This document shows positions 9,339 to 17,800 of a stretch of 64,000 nt of DNA, one piece after another; positions within the stretch are counted from its first letter, which is position 1; each line of letters begins with the position of its first letter. Below the pieces are notes generated by a model. It was given only the letters and a program-made list of their open reading frames with translations. It was not told where the DNA came from and searched no databases. Both the position numbers and the translations under genes were made by a program. The stretch lies in the NCBI GenBank assembly GCA_963783445.1, contig CAWANP010000004.1, forward strand, positions 310,001-374,000. The letters are read 5' to 3'. Source of the DNA: CAWANP01 sp963783445 (GTDB lineage: Bacteria; Chloroflexota; Anaerolineae; JAAYZQ01).

Positions 9339-9367
9339 TTGACCTTTCTAGAGTTTTGCTGGATAAT
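9339..9367 (+). promoter_or_regulatory. Sigma70-like promoter for the isomerase-PiT-DUF47-PfkB operon
   Basis: TTGACC at 9339-9344 and GATAAT at 9362-9367, spacer 17. The transcript would start just before the double-hairpin repeat 9380-9435, which therefore lies in the 5' leader. Confidence 0.55.
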
Positions 9368-9379
9368 CTTTCATGGCTT

Positions 9380-9435
9380 GTAGGACAAGATGGCATCTTG
9401 TCCCTGAGCCGGGCAAGTTATCAACTTGCCCTACT
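9380..9435. repeat. 56-bp double-hairpin repeat, copy 1
   Basis: Two adjacent palindromes: GGACAAGATG-gc-ATCTTGTCC and GGGCAAGTT-atc-AACTTGCCC. The copy at 13414-13469 is the same except for one base. Here it sits between the promoter and the start of the isomerase gene. Confidence 0.85.
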
Positions 9436-9522
9436 ATGGACTACCTAGAAACGAGAGTCTTTCTCATAGAGTGGCACCCTGTGCCAGAATATGCCCAGAA
9501 CCCCAGAACTGAGGATGCTATT

Positions 9523-10422
9523 TTGACCAAGGACTATGCACTATCTACCATGTGGGCCATCGGCCGGTTCCCAAGCCTGGCTGACTTTTTCAAGGCCGGA
9601 AGGGAACTGGGTTTTGACCGCTTTGAGCTGAACCACGGCGTCGATTCGGCCATGCTGGACGGCCTATCGCTAAAGGGCATGGTTCCCAGCGTCCACGCAC
9701 CCTGCCCGGCGGACATTTCAGTGTTGGAACTCAAGCGGCGCAACTGGCTTATCTCAGCGCCAGACGAGGAGGGACGGCGGAGGGGGGTCCACGCCGCGCA
9801 GCGGAGCATCGACCTGGCGCAAGAACTGGGCGCCAAGCTCGTCGTTGTGCACGCTGGCCGGGTCGATGTGGACACGGAACTCGAAAAAGACTTGTGGGCC
9901 CTGTTCGAGGCGGGACTGGCGGCCAGCACCGAATACGCCGCCATGAAGGATCGACTGGTTGCTGCCAGAGCGGAAAAGGCAGCGGCGAACCTGGAAGCCG
10001 CGCGCTGCAGCGTGGCCGAGCTGGCAGAGTATGCCGCGCGAGCCGGCGTCCGCCTGGGCCTGGAGAATCGCTATCACTACCTCGATATCCCCCTGCCCGA
10101 CGAGATGGACAGCCTGCTGGCGGCGGGTAAAGATCGAGCCGGCTTTCTCTACGACGTGAGCCATGCCCAGACGCTGGAGAACCTGGGCTTTGTGGCCCAC
10201 GAAACCTGGTTGCGCCGTTTCGCGGACCGCATGGTGGGCGCCCACCTCCACGACATCGTTGGGCTCCGCGATCACTATGCCGCCGGGCTGGGAGAGGTAG
10301 ACTGGGACCTGGTGGCCGGCTATGTGCCTGACAGCGCGCTGCGCACCTGCGAGTTCCAGCCCTTCAATACACCCCAACAGGTGGCGGCCGGGCTCAAGTG
10401 GCTGGTCGACCGACAGATCTGA
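9523..10422 (+). CDS. Sugar phosphate isomerase/epimerase (TIM barrel, AP-endonuclease-2 like)
   Basis: About 299 residues. The xylose-isomerase-like TIM-barrel family is recognised by SVHAPCP near residue 55, LVVVHAGRVD, LGLENRYHY (metal-binding Glu), FLYDVSHAQ (Asp/His) and VGAHLHDIVG. The start is uncertain: TTG 9523 has GAGG 8 bases upstream, and ATG 9550 is the alternative; the in-frame upstream part from 9373 is the double-hairpin repeat and not coding. PiT follows after 21 bases, then DUF47 and a PfkB kinase, suggesting one operon linking a sugar or polyol step with phosphate uptake. The substrate is not predictable. Confidence 0.85.
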   Translation: MTKDYALSTMWAIGRFPSLADFFKAGRELGFDRFELNHGVDSAMLDGLSLKGMVPSVHAPCPADISVLELKRRNWLISAPDEEGRRRGVHAAQRSIDLAQELGAKLVVVHAGRVDVDTELEKDLWALFEAGLAASTEYAAMKDRLVAARAEKAAANLEAARCSVAELAEYAARAGVRLGLENRYHYLDIPLPDEMDSLLAAGKDRAGFLYDVSHAQTLENLGFVAHETWLRRFADRMVGAHLHDIVGLRDHYAAGLGEVDWDLVAGYVPDSALRTCEFQPFNTPQQVAAGLKWLVDRQI

Positions 10423-10443
10423 AAGGAAGACTGGGCTAGTGGG

Positions 10444-11442
10444 ATGAACCTGTTTGGCATGCCCTTCCTGCTGATCCTCATCATCGCCATTGCTCTCGTT
10501 TTCGACTTTTTGAACGGGATGCACGATTCCAGCAACATCGTGGCGACCATGATCTCGTCGCGGGCGCTCTCCCCGCGGAAAGCGCTGGTCATGACGGCCA
10601 TCGCCGAGTTTGCCGGGCCATTTCTCTTTGGCGTGGCTGTTGCGACAACCATTGGCAGTGAGGTCGTGGACCCAGCCGCTATCAACAGCGCGGTCATCAT
10701 TGCCGCGCTGAGCAGCGCCATCATGTGGAACCTGTTCACCTGGTACTTTGGCTGGCCATCCAGCACCTCTCACGCGCTCATCGGTGGCTTGATCGGGGCA
10801 GTGGTCGTGGCCGAAGGATTCAGTACCATCAACCCGGAAGGGTTGCGCAAGGTGCTCATGGCCCTGTTCCTCTCGCCCATTCTGGGCTTTGTGCTCGCCT
10901 ATCTGGTCATGAAGGTGATCTATTTTCTGGCGAGAGGCGCCACCCCTGGGATAAATACCCTGTTCAAGCGCGGCCAGTGGGGAACCTCGATGGCCCTGGC
11001 CTTGAGTCATGGCACCAACGATGCTCAAAAGACGATGGGCATCATCGCCATGGCCATGGTCACCACCGGTTACGTGGAGGAGTTCCAGGTTCCCCTGTGG
11101 GTGATAGCCCTGAGTGCGGCCGCGATTGCGCTGGGGACGCTCAGCGGCGGCTGGCGGCTGATCAAGACGCTGGGCGGCAAGTTCTACAAGATCCGGCCGG
11201 TGCACGCCTTTGGCTCGCAACTCACCTCGGCAGGCACCATCCTGGGGGCGGCGCTTTTGGGTGGGCCGGTGAGCACGACGCAGGTGGTCAGCTCGGCCAT
11301 CATGGGCGCCGGCTCGGCGGACCGGGTATCGAAGGTCCGCTGGCACGTGGCCCGAGACATTGCCGTGGCCTGGCTGCTGACCATTCCGGTCGCGGCCTTG
11401 CTGGCTGCCGTCCTTTATCTTCTCATCGATATGGTCATCTAG
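10444..11442 (+). CDS. pit: PiT-family inorganic phosphate transporter
   Basis: 332 residues, about 10 hydrophobic segments. The PiT signature is present in both halves: DFLNGMHDSSNIVATMISS near residue 21 and ALSHGTNDAQKTMGI near residue 184 (normally GxNDxxN and GANDVANA-like), plus WYFGWPSSTSHALIGG and GGPVSTTQVVSSAI. It is a metal-phosphate/H+ or Na+ symporter in the cytoplasmic membrane. The DUF47 partner gene starts 10 bases downstream, the usual pairing for bacterial Pit systems. ATG 10444 follows GGAAGACTGG, a weak ribosome site. Confidence 0.93.
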   Translation: MNLFGMPFLLILIIAIALVFDFLNGMHDSSNIVATMISSRALSPRKALVMTAIAEFAGPFLFGVAVATTIGSEVVDPAAINSAVIIAALSSAIMWNLFTWYFGWPSSTSHALIGGLIGAVVVAEGFSTINPEGLRKVLMALFLSPILGFVLAYLVMKVIYFLARGATPGINTLFKRGQWGTSMALALSHGTNDAQKTMGIIAMAMVTTGYVEEFQVPLWVIALSAAAIALGTLSGGWRLIKTLGGKFYKIRPVHAFGSQLTSAGTILGAALLGGPVSTTQVVSSAIMGAGSADRVSKVRWHVARDIAVAWLLTIPVAALLAAVLYLLIDMVI

Positions 11443-11452
11443 AGGTTCAAAT

Positions 11453-12079
11453 ATGGGACTACGAGAGTTTTTCAAGCCGCGCCAGGACAAGTTCCTGCAA
11501 TCCCTGATCCAGCAAGCCGAGATCACGCTGGAAGGGATGGATGCGCTGGAAGCCTACATGAAAAAGCGCTCGGACAAGTACGCTACCGCCGTGGTTCAGG
11601 CCGAAAAGGATGCGGACGAGGTCCGGCGCATTCTCATCGACGACCTGAATCGTACCTTTGTGACGCCCATCGACCGCGAAGACATCTTTGCCCTCTCGCG
11701 GGCCATCGACGACGTCATGGACTATGCCTACTCCACAGTCGAAGAGATGCGGATTCTCGACGTGGAGCCCAACGATTTCCTGCGGCGGATGGTTTCCCTG
11801 CTCCAGGATGGCGCGACGGAACTTCACCTGGCCATGCTGCGCCTGAAAGAGAATCCTGGCGTGGCCAGCGAACACGCCTCGCGGGCCAAGGCCCTGGAAA
11901 ACCGGGTGGAGCGCGTCTACCGCGAGGCCATCGCTGATCTGTTCTCCGGTCCCGACGATGTCCACCACGTGATGGAGATGCTCAAGCTGCGCGAGATCTA
12001 CCGCCACCTGAGCAACTGCGCCGACCGGGGCGACGCGGCGGCCAACGTCATCCATGATATCGTGGTCAAGATGACATGA
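11453..12079 (+). CDS. DUF47 (PhoU-like) Pit accessory protein
   Basis: 208 residues, all-alpha, PhoU-fold DUF47 family; such proteins accompany PiT transporters and modulate phosphate uptake. Visible features are FFKPRQDKF at the start, RRILIDDLNRTFVTPIDREDIFALS with the conserved metal-binding Asp/Glu cluster at about 55-85, and LREIYRHLSNCADRGDAAANVIHDIV at the C-terminus (shown here as one continuous helix of the family), the second metal site. The start at ATG 11453 follows GAGG. The gene lies 10 bases after pit and 9 bases before the PfkB kinase, so it is in the middle of the operon. Confidence 0.93.
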   Translation: MGLREFFKPRQDKFLQSLIQQAEITLEGMDALEAYMKKRSDKYATAVVQAEKDADEVRRILIDDLNRTFVTPIDREDIFALSRAIDDVMDYAYSTVEEMRILDVEPNDFLRRMVSLLQDGATELHLAMLRLKENPGVASEHASRAKALENRVERVYREAIADLFSGPDDVHHVMEMLKLREIYRHLSNCADRGDAAANVIHDIVVKMT

Positions 12080-12088
12080 GGGAGTTTT

Positions 12089-12982
12089 ATGTCAATCACT
12101 TATGATATCGCACTCCTGGGCAACTATACAAAAGACACCATCGTCTCGGCGGCTGGCACGCGCCTCGTGGATGGCGGGGCTTTTAACTATGGGGCCTGCG
12201 CGGCCGTGAGGATGGGGCTCAGCGTGGCGGCCATCACCCGGCTGGCGCAGGAGGACTGGCACGTGGTCGAGGCGCTGGCGGCCCTGGGCGTAGATGTATT
12301 CGCCGAGGCGACGCCCGCATCCACCTGCCTGCGCCTGGAATATCCCAGCTCCAACCCCGACGAGCGGGTGATCTATGTCGCCGGCTCAGCCGGAGCCTTC
12401 ACCCCTGCTCAGGTCGCAGAGATAGAGGCGCGGGCCTTTGTACTCGGCCCCTCCTTCCGCGGTGAGGTCAACCTGGACGTAATCGAGGCTCTGGCAGCCA
12501 AAGGATCCAAGATCGCCGCCGACGTCCAGGGCTGGGTTCGCGTCGTCCGGGACGGCAAGCTAGCCTTCGAGGCCTGGCCCGAGGCGGACCCATTCCTGGC
12601 CCAGGTAGATATCCTAAAGACCGACGCGGTGGAAGCCGAAAAGCTGACAGGCCAAGCGGATATCCATCGGGCGGCACGGCTGCTGGCCGAGCGTGGGCCG
12701 GCCGAGATCGTGCTGACCCATCGCGGCGGATTGCTGGTCCTGGCCGATGGCCAGATCTACGAGGCCGGCTTTTACCCGGTAGAACTGGTAGGCCGCAGCG
12801 GGCGGGGCGATACCTGCCTGGCGGCCTACACCGCCAAGAGGCTGTCAGCCACGCCCGGCGAGGCGACCATCTGGGCGGCAGCACTGACCAGCCTCAAGAT
12901 GGAGGCTGAAGGACCCTTCCGCCGAGATATCGGTGACGTTGAGGAACTGATCCTGCAGAGTTACAGTCCTCGCCCAGGCTAG
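12089..12982 (+). CDS. PfkB/ribokinase-family carbohydrate kinase
   Basis: 297 residues. PfkB-type kinases phosphorylate sugars or nucleosides using ATP. An N-terminal LLGNYTKDTI and GGAFNYGACAAVRMG (substrate-side Gly-rich region near residue 30), LKTDAVEAEKLTG and the C-terminal GRSGRGDTCLAAY (anion hole with catalytic Asp) are present. Compared with canonical GAGD the last motif reads GRGD. GGGAG precedes the ATG. It is the last intact gene of the isomerase-PiT-DUF47 operon; together with the isomerase it suggests use of a sugar or inositol-like substrate, but the substrate is not identifiable. Confidence 0.88.
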   Translation: MSITYDIALLGNYTKDTIVSAAGTRLVDGGAFNYGACAAVRMGLSVAAITRLAQEDWHVVEALAALGVDVFAEATPASTCLRLEYPSSNPDERVIYVAGSAGAFTPAQVAEIEARAFVLGPSFRGEVNLDVIEALAAKGSKIAADVQGWVRVVRDGKLAFEAWPEADPFLAQVDILKTDAVEAEKLTGQADIHRAARLLAERGPAEIVLTHRGGLLVLADGQIYEAGFYPVELVGRSGRGDTCLAAYTAKRLSATPGEATIWAAALTSLKMEAEGPFRRDIGDVEELILQSYSPRPG

Positions 12983-13102
12983 CCAGGAGCAATCGGGTAC
13001 GTTGCGGGTTCGTGGACAGAAAGAGAACGTGATCCTAGCTTCTGAGGAGTGGAGCATCCCTGATGCGGAACGCCTTGTCCGTTGGGACCCGGTCCGTTCG
13101 CA

Positions 13103-13291
13103 TCTGAGGATGGTCACTCCACGAGCGAAGGGGATCTGGCTCCGTACCTGGAGGATATCGCCGGCGCCCTGAAAAGGGATGGCTATCAAGGCGTCATCTC
13201 TCTGGAAAGTGTCTACAGGCCTGATGGCGGAGCTTTCGAAGACGGGTACAGGGAGTGCCTGCCGGCGTTCAAGAAGCTGTTTGGGGACTAG
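13103..13291 (+). pseudogene. C-terminal remnant of a sugar phosphate isomerase/epimerase
   Basis: An open frame ending at 13291 encodes about 60 residues that match the last strands of a TIM-barrel epimerase: EDGHSTSEGDLAPYL, then ALKRDGYQGVISLES and LPAFKKLFGD. No upstream N-terminal part exists in any frame between 12983 and 13103, so this is the tail of a gene lost by deletion, perhaps once part of the preceding operon. It ends directly at a strong terminator-like hairpin (13304-13341). Confidence 0.6.
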
Positions 13292-13303
13292 TTGGTGGTG
13301 GAA

Positions 13304-13341
13304 AATGAGGAACCGCCGCCTGGTGGCGGCGGTTCCTCATT
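13304..13341. terminator. Strong hairpin, bidirectional terminator position
   Basis: A perfect 17-base stem, beginning AATGAGGAACCGCCGCC, with loop TGGT. It lies between the + strand operon remnant and the convergent - strand aldo/keto reductase. T-rich sequence after the stem is short (TGGTGGTTT). Confidence 0.75.
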
Positions 13342-13370
13342 GGTGGTTTCTGCCCGTCTCAGCACCTGGC

Positions 13371-13389
13371 ATCGGGTCACGGACCCGAT
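13371..13389. repeat. Palindrome of the GTC-ACG-GAC family
   Basis: Arms ATCGGGTC and GACCCGAT around ACG; the same core as 3291-3309 but with a different, still complementary, outer arm. Confidence 0.7.
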
Positions 13390-13413
13390 GCGAGCGACCA
13401 GTGAGGGGCTCTT

Positions 13414-13469
13414 GTAGGACAAGATGGCATCTTGTCCCTGACCCGGGCAAGTTATCAACTTGCCCTACT
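13414..13469. repeat. 56-bp double-hairpin repeat, copy 2
   Basis: Matches 9380-9435 with a single C/G difference. It lies immediately downstream of the stop of the - strand aldo/keto reductase, where its hairpins could act in termination. Confidence 0.85.
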
Positions 13470-13474
13470 GGAGG

Positions 13475-14629
13475 CTACCCAGAGGCTTCCGGCTCCTGGC
13501 ACAGCGCCTCATGCGCTCTGGCCAGCCAGCCGGGGATCTCGATGTTCTGCGGGCACTTTTCCAGGCACTCTCCGCACTCGGTACAGAAATTCGCCCGTTC
13601 GTCCTCTTCCAGCCAGCCGTAGACCATCCTGGCCCGGGCCTCGTCGCCGAACATGGCCAGGTCGTTGTAGACCTCAAAAACCCCCGGGATGGCCACGCCG
13701 CTGGGACAGGGTAGGCAGTACTTGCAGTCGGTGCAGGGGATGGGGCACAGTTCCTCGTAGGCGCTTCGCACGCCCTGAAACAGGGCCGATTCCTCAGCGG
13801 TCAGCACATTGGGTCCTGATCTATCCGCGCTGGCCAGGTTCTCCTGGATGTGCTGCATGGTGCTCATGCCGCTGAGCGCCACCGTCACCTCGGGCTGGTT
13901 CCACACCCACTGGAGCGCCCACTCGGCCGGCGAGCGTTGGACCGGGGCGCTGTCCCAGATGGCCTGCACCGAAGGGGGTATCTTGTTGGCCAGCCGCCCG
14001 CCCCGGATAGGCTCCATGACCACCACGGCCAGGCCCTTCTCCGCGGCGTATTCCAACCCCCGCCTGCCGGCCTGGTGATCCTCGTCCATATAGTTGTACT
14101 GGATCTGGCACAGCGTCCAGCCGTCATAGTCATCGATGATCTGCTGAAAGAGGTCGTACTCATCGTGGAAAGAGAAGCCCAGGTGGCCGATACGGCCATC
14201 GGCCATTGCCTTCTCGGCCCAGGGCAGCACGCCCATATCGCGCAAGCGCGGCCAGTGCTTTTTGCCCAGGGCGTGCAGCAGGTAGAACTCGATGTGGTCC
14301 GTCTGCAGGCGTTCAAGCTGCTCATCCAGAAAGCGGTCGAAATCCTCCGCCTTTTCTACGTGCCAGCAGGGCAGCTTGGTGGCCAGCCTGACCCGCTGGC
14401 GGTAGCCGTTCCCCAGCGCCCGGCCCAGGAACTTTTCGCTGCTGCCTCCATGGTAGATATAGCCGCTGTCCAAATAGTTCACGCCCTGGTCGATGGCATA
14501 GTGCAGCATGCGAGTCGCTGCTGATTCGTCGATCCGGGCGCGGTCGCCGTCGATCACAGGCAGGCGCATGATCCCAAAACCCAGAACAGACGATTGCCAC
14601 GATAGCTTGCCAAACTTGCGGTATTGCAC
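13475..14629 (-). CDS. Aldo/keto reductase with C-terminal 4Fe-4S ferredoxin domain
   Basis: 384 residues. An NADPH-dependent AKR barrel (about 1-285) contains NYLDSGYIYHGGSSE with catalytic Asp and Tyr, LATKLP with the Lys, and FYLLHAL with the His. The C-terminus (about 300-375) has CTDCKYCLPCPSGVAIP and CTECGECLEKCPQNIEIP, the latter a 4Fe-4S binding motif. This fusion is a known AKR subfamily in anaerobes, with unknown electron partners. The start GTG at 14629 is preceded by GGGGAG; a longer frame to 14668 adds residues unlike the family. A promoter (14659-14687) lies just upstream. The gene is monocistronic. Confidence 0.92.
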   Translation of the reverse strand: MQYRKFGKLSWQSSVLGFGIMRLPVIDGDRARIDESAATRMLHYAIDQGVNYLDSGYIYHGGSSEKFLGRALGNGYRQRVRLATKLPCWHVEKAEDFDRFLDEQLERLQTDHIEFYLLHALGKKHWPRLRDMGVLPWAEKAMADGRIGHLGFSFHDEYDLFQQIIDDYDGWTLCQIQYNYMDEDHQAGRRGLEYAAEKGLAVVVMEPIRGGRLANKIPPSVQAIWDSAPVQRSPAEWALQWVWNQPEVTVALSGMSTMQHIQENLASADRSGPNVLTAEESALFQGVRSAYEELCPIPCTDCKYCLPCPSGVAIPGVFEVYNDLAMFGDEARARMVYGWLEEDERANFCTECGECLEKCPQNIEIPGWLARAHEALCQEPEASG

Positions 14630-14658
14630 AGGTTTCTCCCCACTTTTTTGATGATGGC

Positions 14659-14687
14659 ATTCTACCACAGCCTGGAGGGGGGGACAA
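14659..14687 (-). promoter_or_regulatory. Sigma70-like promoter for the aldo/keto reductase
   Basis: On the - strand TTGTCC (14687-14682), a 17-base spacer and TAGAAT (14664-14659). The leader is about 25 bases. Confidence 0.45.
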
Positions 14688-14756
14688 GTACGATCCTGTC
14701 ATGCCCACATGGTTCTGGCGGGCATGACAGGTCAGCTCGGAGGTATTGATGAAACA

Positions 14757-14790
14757 GACTTCCGAAGTCAGGCCAGACTTCGGAAGTCTG
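14757..14790. terminator. CAGACTTCCGAAGTC palindrome cluster downstream of the giant TPR gene
   Basis: CAGACTTCCGAAGTC is followed by its near complement GACTTCGGAAGTCTG, with a third half-copy to about 14811. It lies just after the stop of the - strand TPR gene and before the AKR promoter, a terminator position. It is related in design to the CAGACCT...AGGTCTG repeats elsewhere in the window. Confidence 0.5.
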
Positions 14791-14843
14791 GGTTCGACTT
14801 CGGAAATCTACTATGGTCGTGAGAGGCTGTACCTGTGGCGCGC

Positions 14844-17800
14844 CTACAGGTACCACCTGCCCCAGACGGATAGCTTTTTGTTCAGTTCTTCCAGTTGCCG
14901 CTCGGCCTTGTCCTTCAGGTCTGGGTCGGAGGTCATGTCCAGCACCTGCTCGAGATCATCCACGGCCCGCTCGCGTTCCTGGTTCATGCGCAGGGCGAGG
15001 GCCCGGTTGTAGTAGGCCGTGGCGTCCAGGGGGTTCAGGGCAAGGGCGCGGTCATAGTCGGCGATGGCGGCCCCGACATAGCCCTCGTCAAAGCGGGCGT
15101 TGCCCCGGTTGCCATAGACCGCGGCATCGTTGGGATTCTGGGCGACGGCTTCGTTATAGTCGGCGATGGCCGCGGCCAGGTCTCCCCTGGCCTTGTGGGC
15201 CAGGCCCCGGTTGTTGTAGACGGTTGCCCTGTCCGGCCCGGCGGGCAGCAAGACGATGGCCTGATCATAGTCCGCGATGGCCTCGTCCAGGTCTCCCCGG
15301 GCGACACAGGCCAGGCCCCGGTTGTTGTAGGCCGTCGCCTTTTCCAGGCCGTCGCCAGAGAGCGCGATGGCCTGGCCATAGTCATCAATGGCCTCCTCCA
15401 GGCTGCCCAGGCTGTAGCGGACATTGCCCCGATTGTTAAAGGCGGTGGCATCCTCCGGGTTCAGCACAATTGCCTGGTCATAGTCGGCGATGGCCGCCCT
15501 CAGATTGCCCCGCGCTTTGTGCGCGTTGCCACGATTATAAAAGATGGTGGCGTCGCGCGGGTTCAAAGAGATGGCTTTGGAGTAATCGGAGATGGCCGAT
15601 TCCAGGTCTCCCTCGGCATAGTGGGCATTGCCCCGGTTGTTGTAGGCCATGGCCTTGTCGGCGCCGTCCTGGTAGTAAACGACGGCCCGAGTATAGTCGG
15701 TGATGGCAGCCGGCATAGCGCCCAGTTCAGAGCGCGCCACCCCCCGGTTGTAAAAGGCCGGGGAATAGTGGGGGTCGAGGGCGATGGCCCTGGAGTAATC
15801 GGAGATGGCCGCGTCCAGATTGCCCTGGTCGTAGCGCACCAGCCCCCGGCTGTTGTGGTAGGCCGTCTCCCGCGGGTCGCAGGCGATGGCCCGATCATAG
15901 TCGGCGACAGCGCCGGGCAGGTCGCCCTGCGCGTAGCGCGCGCGCCCCCGGTTGTGGTAGGCGGCGGCGTAGCGTGGATCGAGGGCGATGGCCTGGTCAA
16001 AATCGGCGATGGCCGCCGCGGGCTGATCCTGCTCGAGGCAGGCAAGACCGCGCTGGTTGTAGGCCGACGCTCGTTCGTGGCCGCCAGGAAAGAGCGAGAT
16101 AGCCTGGCCCAGACTGGCAATGGCCTGAGCCGTCTTGCCCTGCTTGGCCTGCGCCAGCCCCCGTTGGTAGTAGGCGCCGGCATGGAGGGAGTCAAGGGCG
16201 ATGACCCGGTCATAGTCGGCGACAGCGGCCCCCAGATCGCCCAGCATGGCCCGGGCTATGCCGCGGTTCAGATAGGCATCGACATGTTCCAGGTCGAGTA
16301 CGATGGCCTGGTCATAGTCGGCGATGGCTGCGCGGAGATCGTTCCGTTCCGCATGGATCCGGCCCCGGTCGGTTAGGATATCGGCCTCGCTGGTATCTCC
16401 GGATGCAGCAGAGACCGCTCCACCAGACAAGAGGGCAAGGGCCTGGTCGCTGTCGGCAATGGCCGCGACTTGATCGCCCTGTGCGTGGCGAGCCAGCGCC
16501 CGTTTGTGGTAGGCCGCGGCGGCCTCTGGATCGAGGGCAATGGCCCGATCATAATCCGCGATGGCGGCCTTGAGGTTCCCCTGCGCCTCGTGGGCTGCCC
16601 CACGGTGATTGTACAGGGCGGGGTCCTGCGGGTTGAGGGCGATGGCCCGGTCATAGTCTGCGATGGCCGCGTCCGCCTCATCATTGGCCAGATGGGTCAG
16701 GCCACGGTAGCGGTAGGGGGTCGGGTCATGGGGGGCCAAGGCGATGGCCCGGTTGTGATCGGCCAGGGCCGCGTCCAGGTCGCCCAGGCCCTGGTAGGCC
16801 CGGCCGCGGCTGCTGTAGGCAATGGCCAGCTCGGGATCGAGGGCCAACGCCTCGCTGTGGTCGGCAATGGCGTCCGTCCAGTGGCCCAGCGCATAGTGGG
16901 CCTGGCCGCGGCTTTGATAAAAAGAGGGCCGCGGATCGAGGGCAATTGCCTGGCCATGGTCCCTTAGGGCCAGATCTGCCTGGCCCAGGGCCACGCGGGC
17001 GAGGCCGCGCCCGTGGTAAGCGTCAGCCTCAGCGGCCGCGTGGGCAGCGCTTCCGGTATAGAACGAGATCGCTTGCCCATAATCGGCGAGGGCAGCCCGC
17101 AGATCGCCGCGGCTGGCATAGGCCAGGGCCCGGCTGCTATAGGCGGCGGCCCGGTCCGCATCCGTGGTCAACCGGCCATAGACACCAATGGATAAACCGT
17201 TCAGCGCGCAGCCCGCACCTCCCTCGCCCACGTCGCCGGCGTAAAGCGACAGGGCCCGGGTCAAGTCAGCGATGGACCTATCGACGTTGCCCTGCCGGTA
17301 CCGCGCCAGGCCGCGGTGATAGTAGGCCGCGGCCTGCTCGGCGCAGTGGGACGCGCCCTTTGCCTTATCACCGGGGAACAGGGAGATGGCCCGCGTAAAG
17401 TCGTCCAGCGCCGCCGCCTGCTCGCCCTGCGCCTCGTGCGCCAGACCGCGGTGGATGTGGGCCACTGCCTTGTGGGCCGCGTGATAGCCGCCCTCTGGAC
17501 AGAGGGCGATGGCCTGATCATAGTCGGCGATGGCCAGCGCATAGGCACCTTGCTCGTGCAGGGCCAGACCCCGGTCATAGTACGCCGCCGCATCCTCTGG
17601 ATCGAGAACAAGGGCCCGGTCGCAGTCCATGACCGCCGCGTCGGGGTCGCCCTCGGCGCAGTGGATGAGGCTGCGGTTTCTGTACACGACACCGAGCATG
17701 GGATCCAGCGATAGGGCCTGGTCATAGTCCTCAGAGGCCCCCACCAGGTCGCCGCCGGCATAGCGGGCAAAACCCCGGCTGCTCAAGAGTTCCGCGCTGG

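Noticed and set aside
9754..11526. A 590-codon - strand frame opposite the isomerase and PiT genes
   Set aside because: Composition is His/Gly/Arg-rich and covers two well-supported + strand genes.
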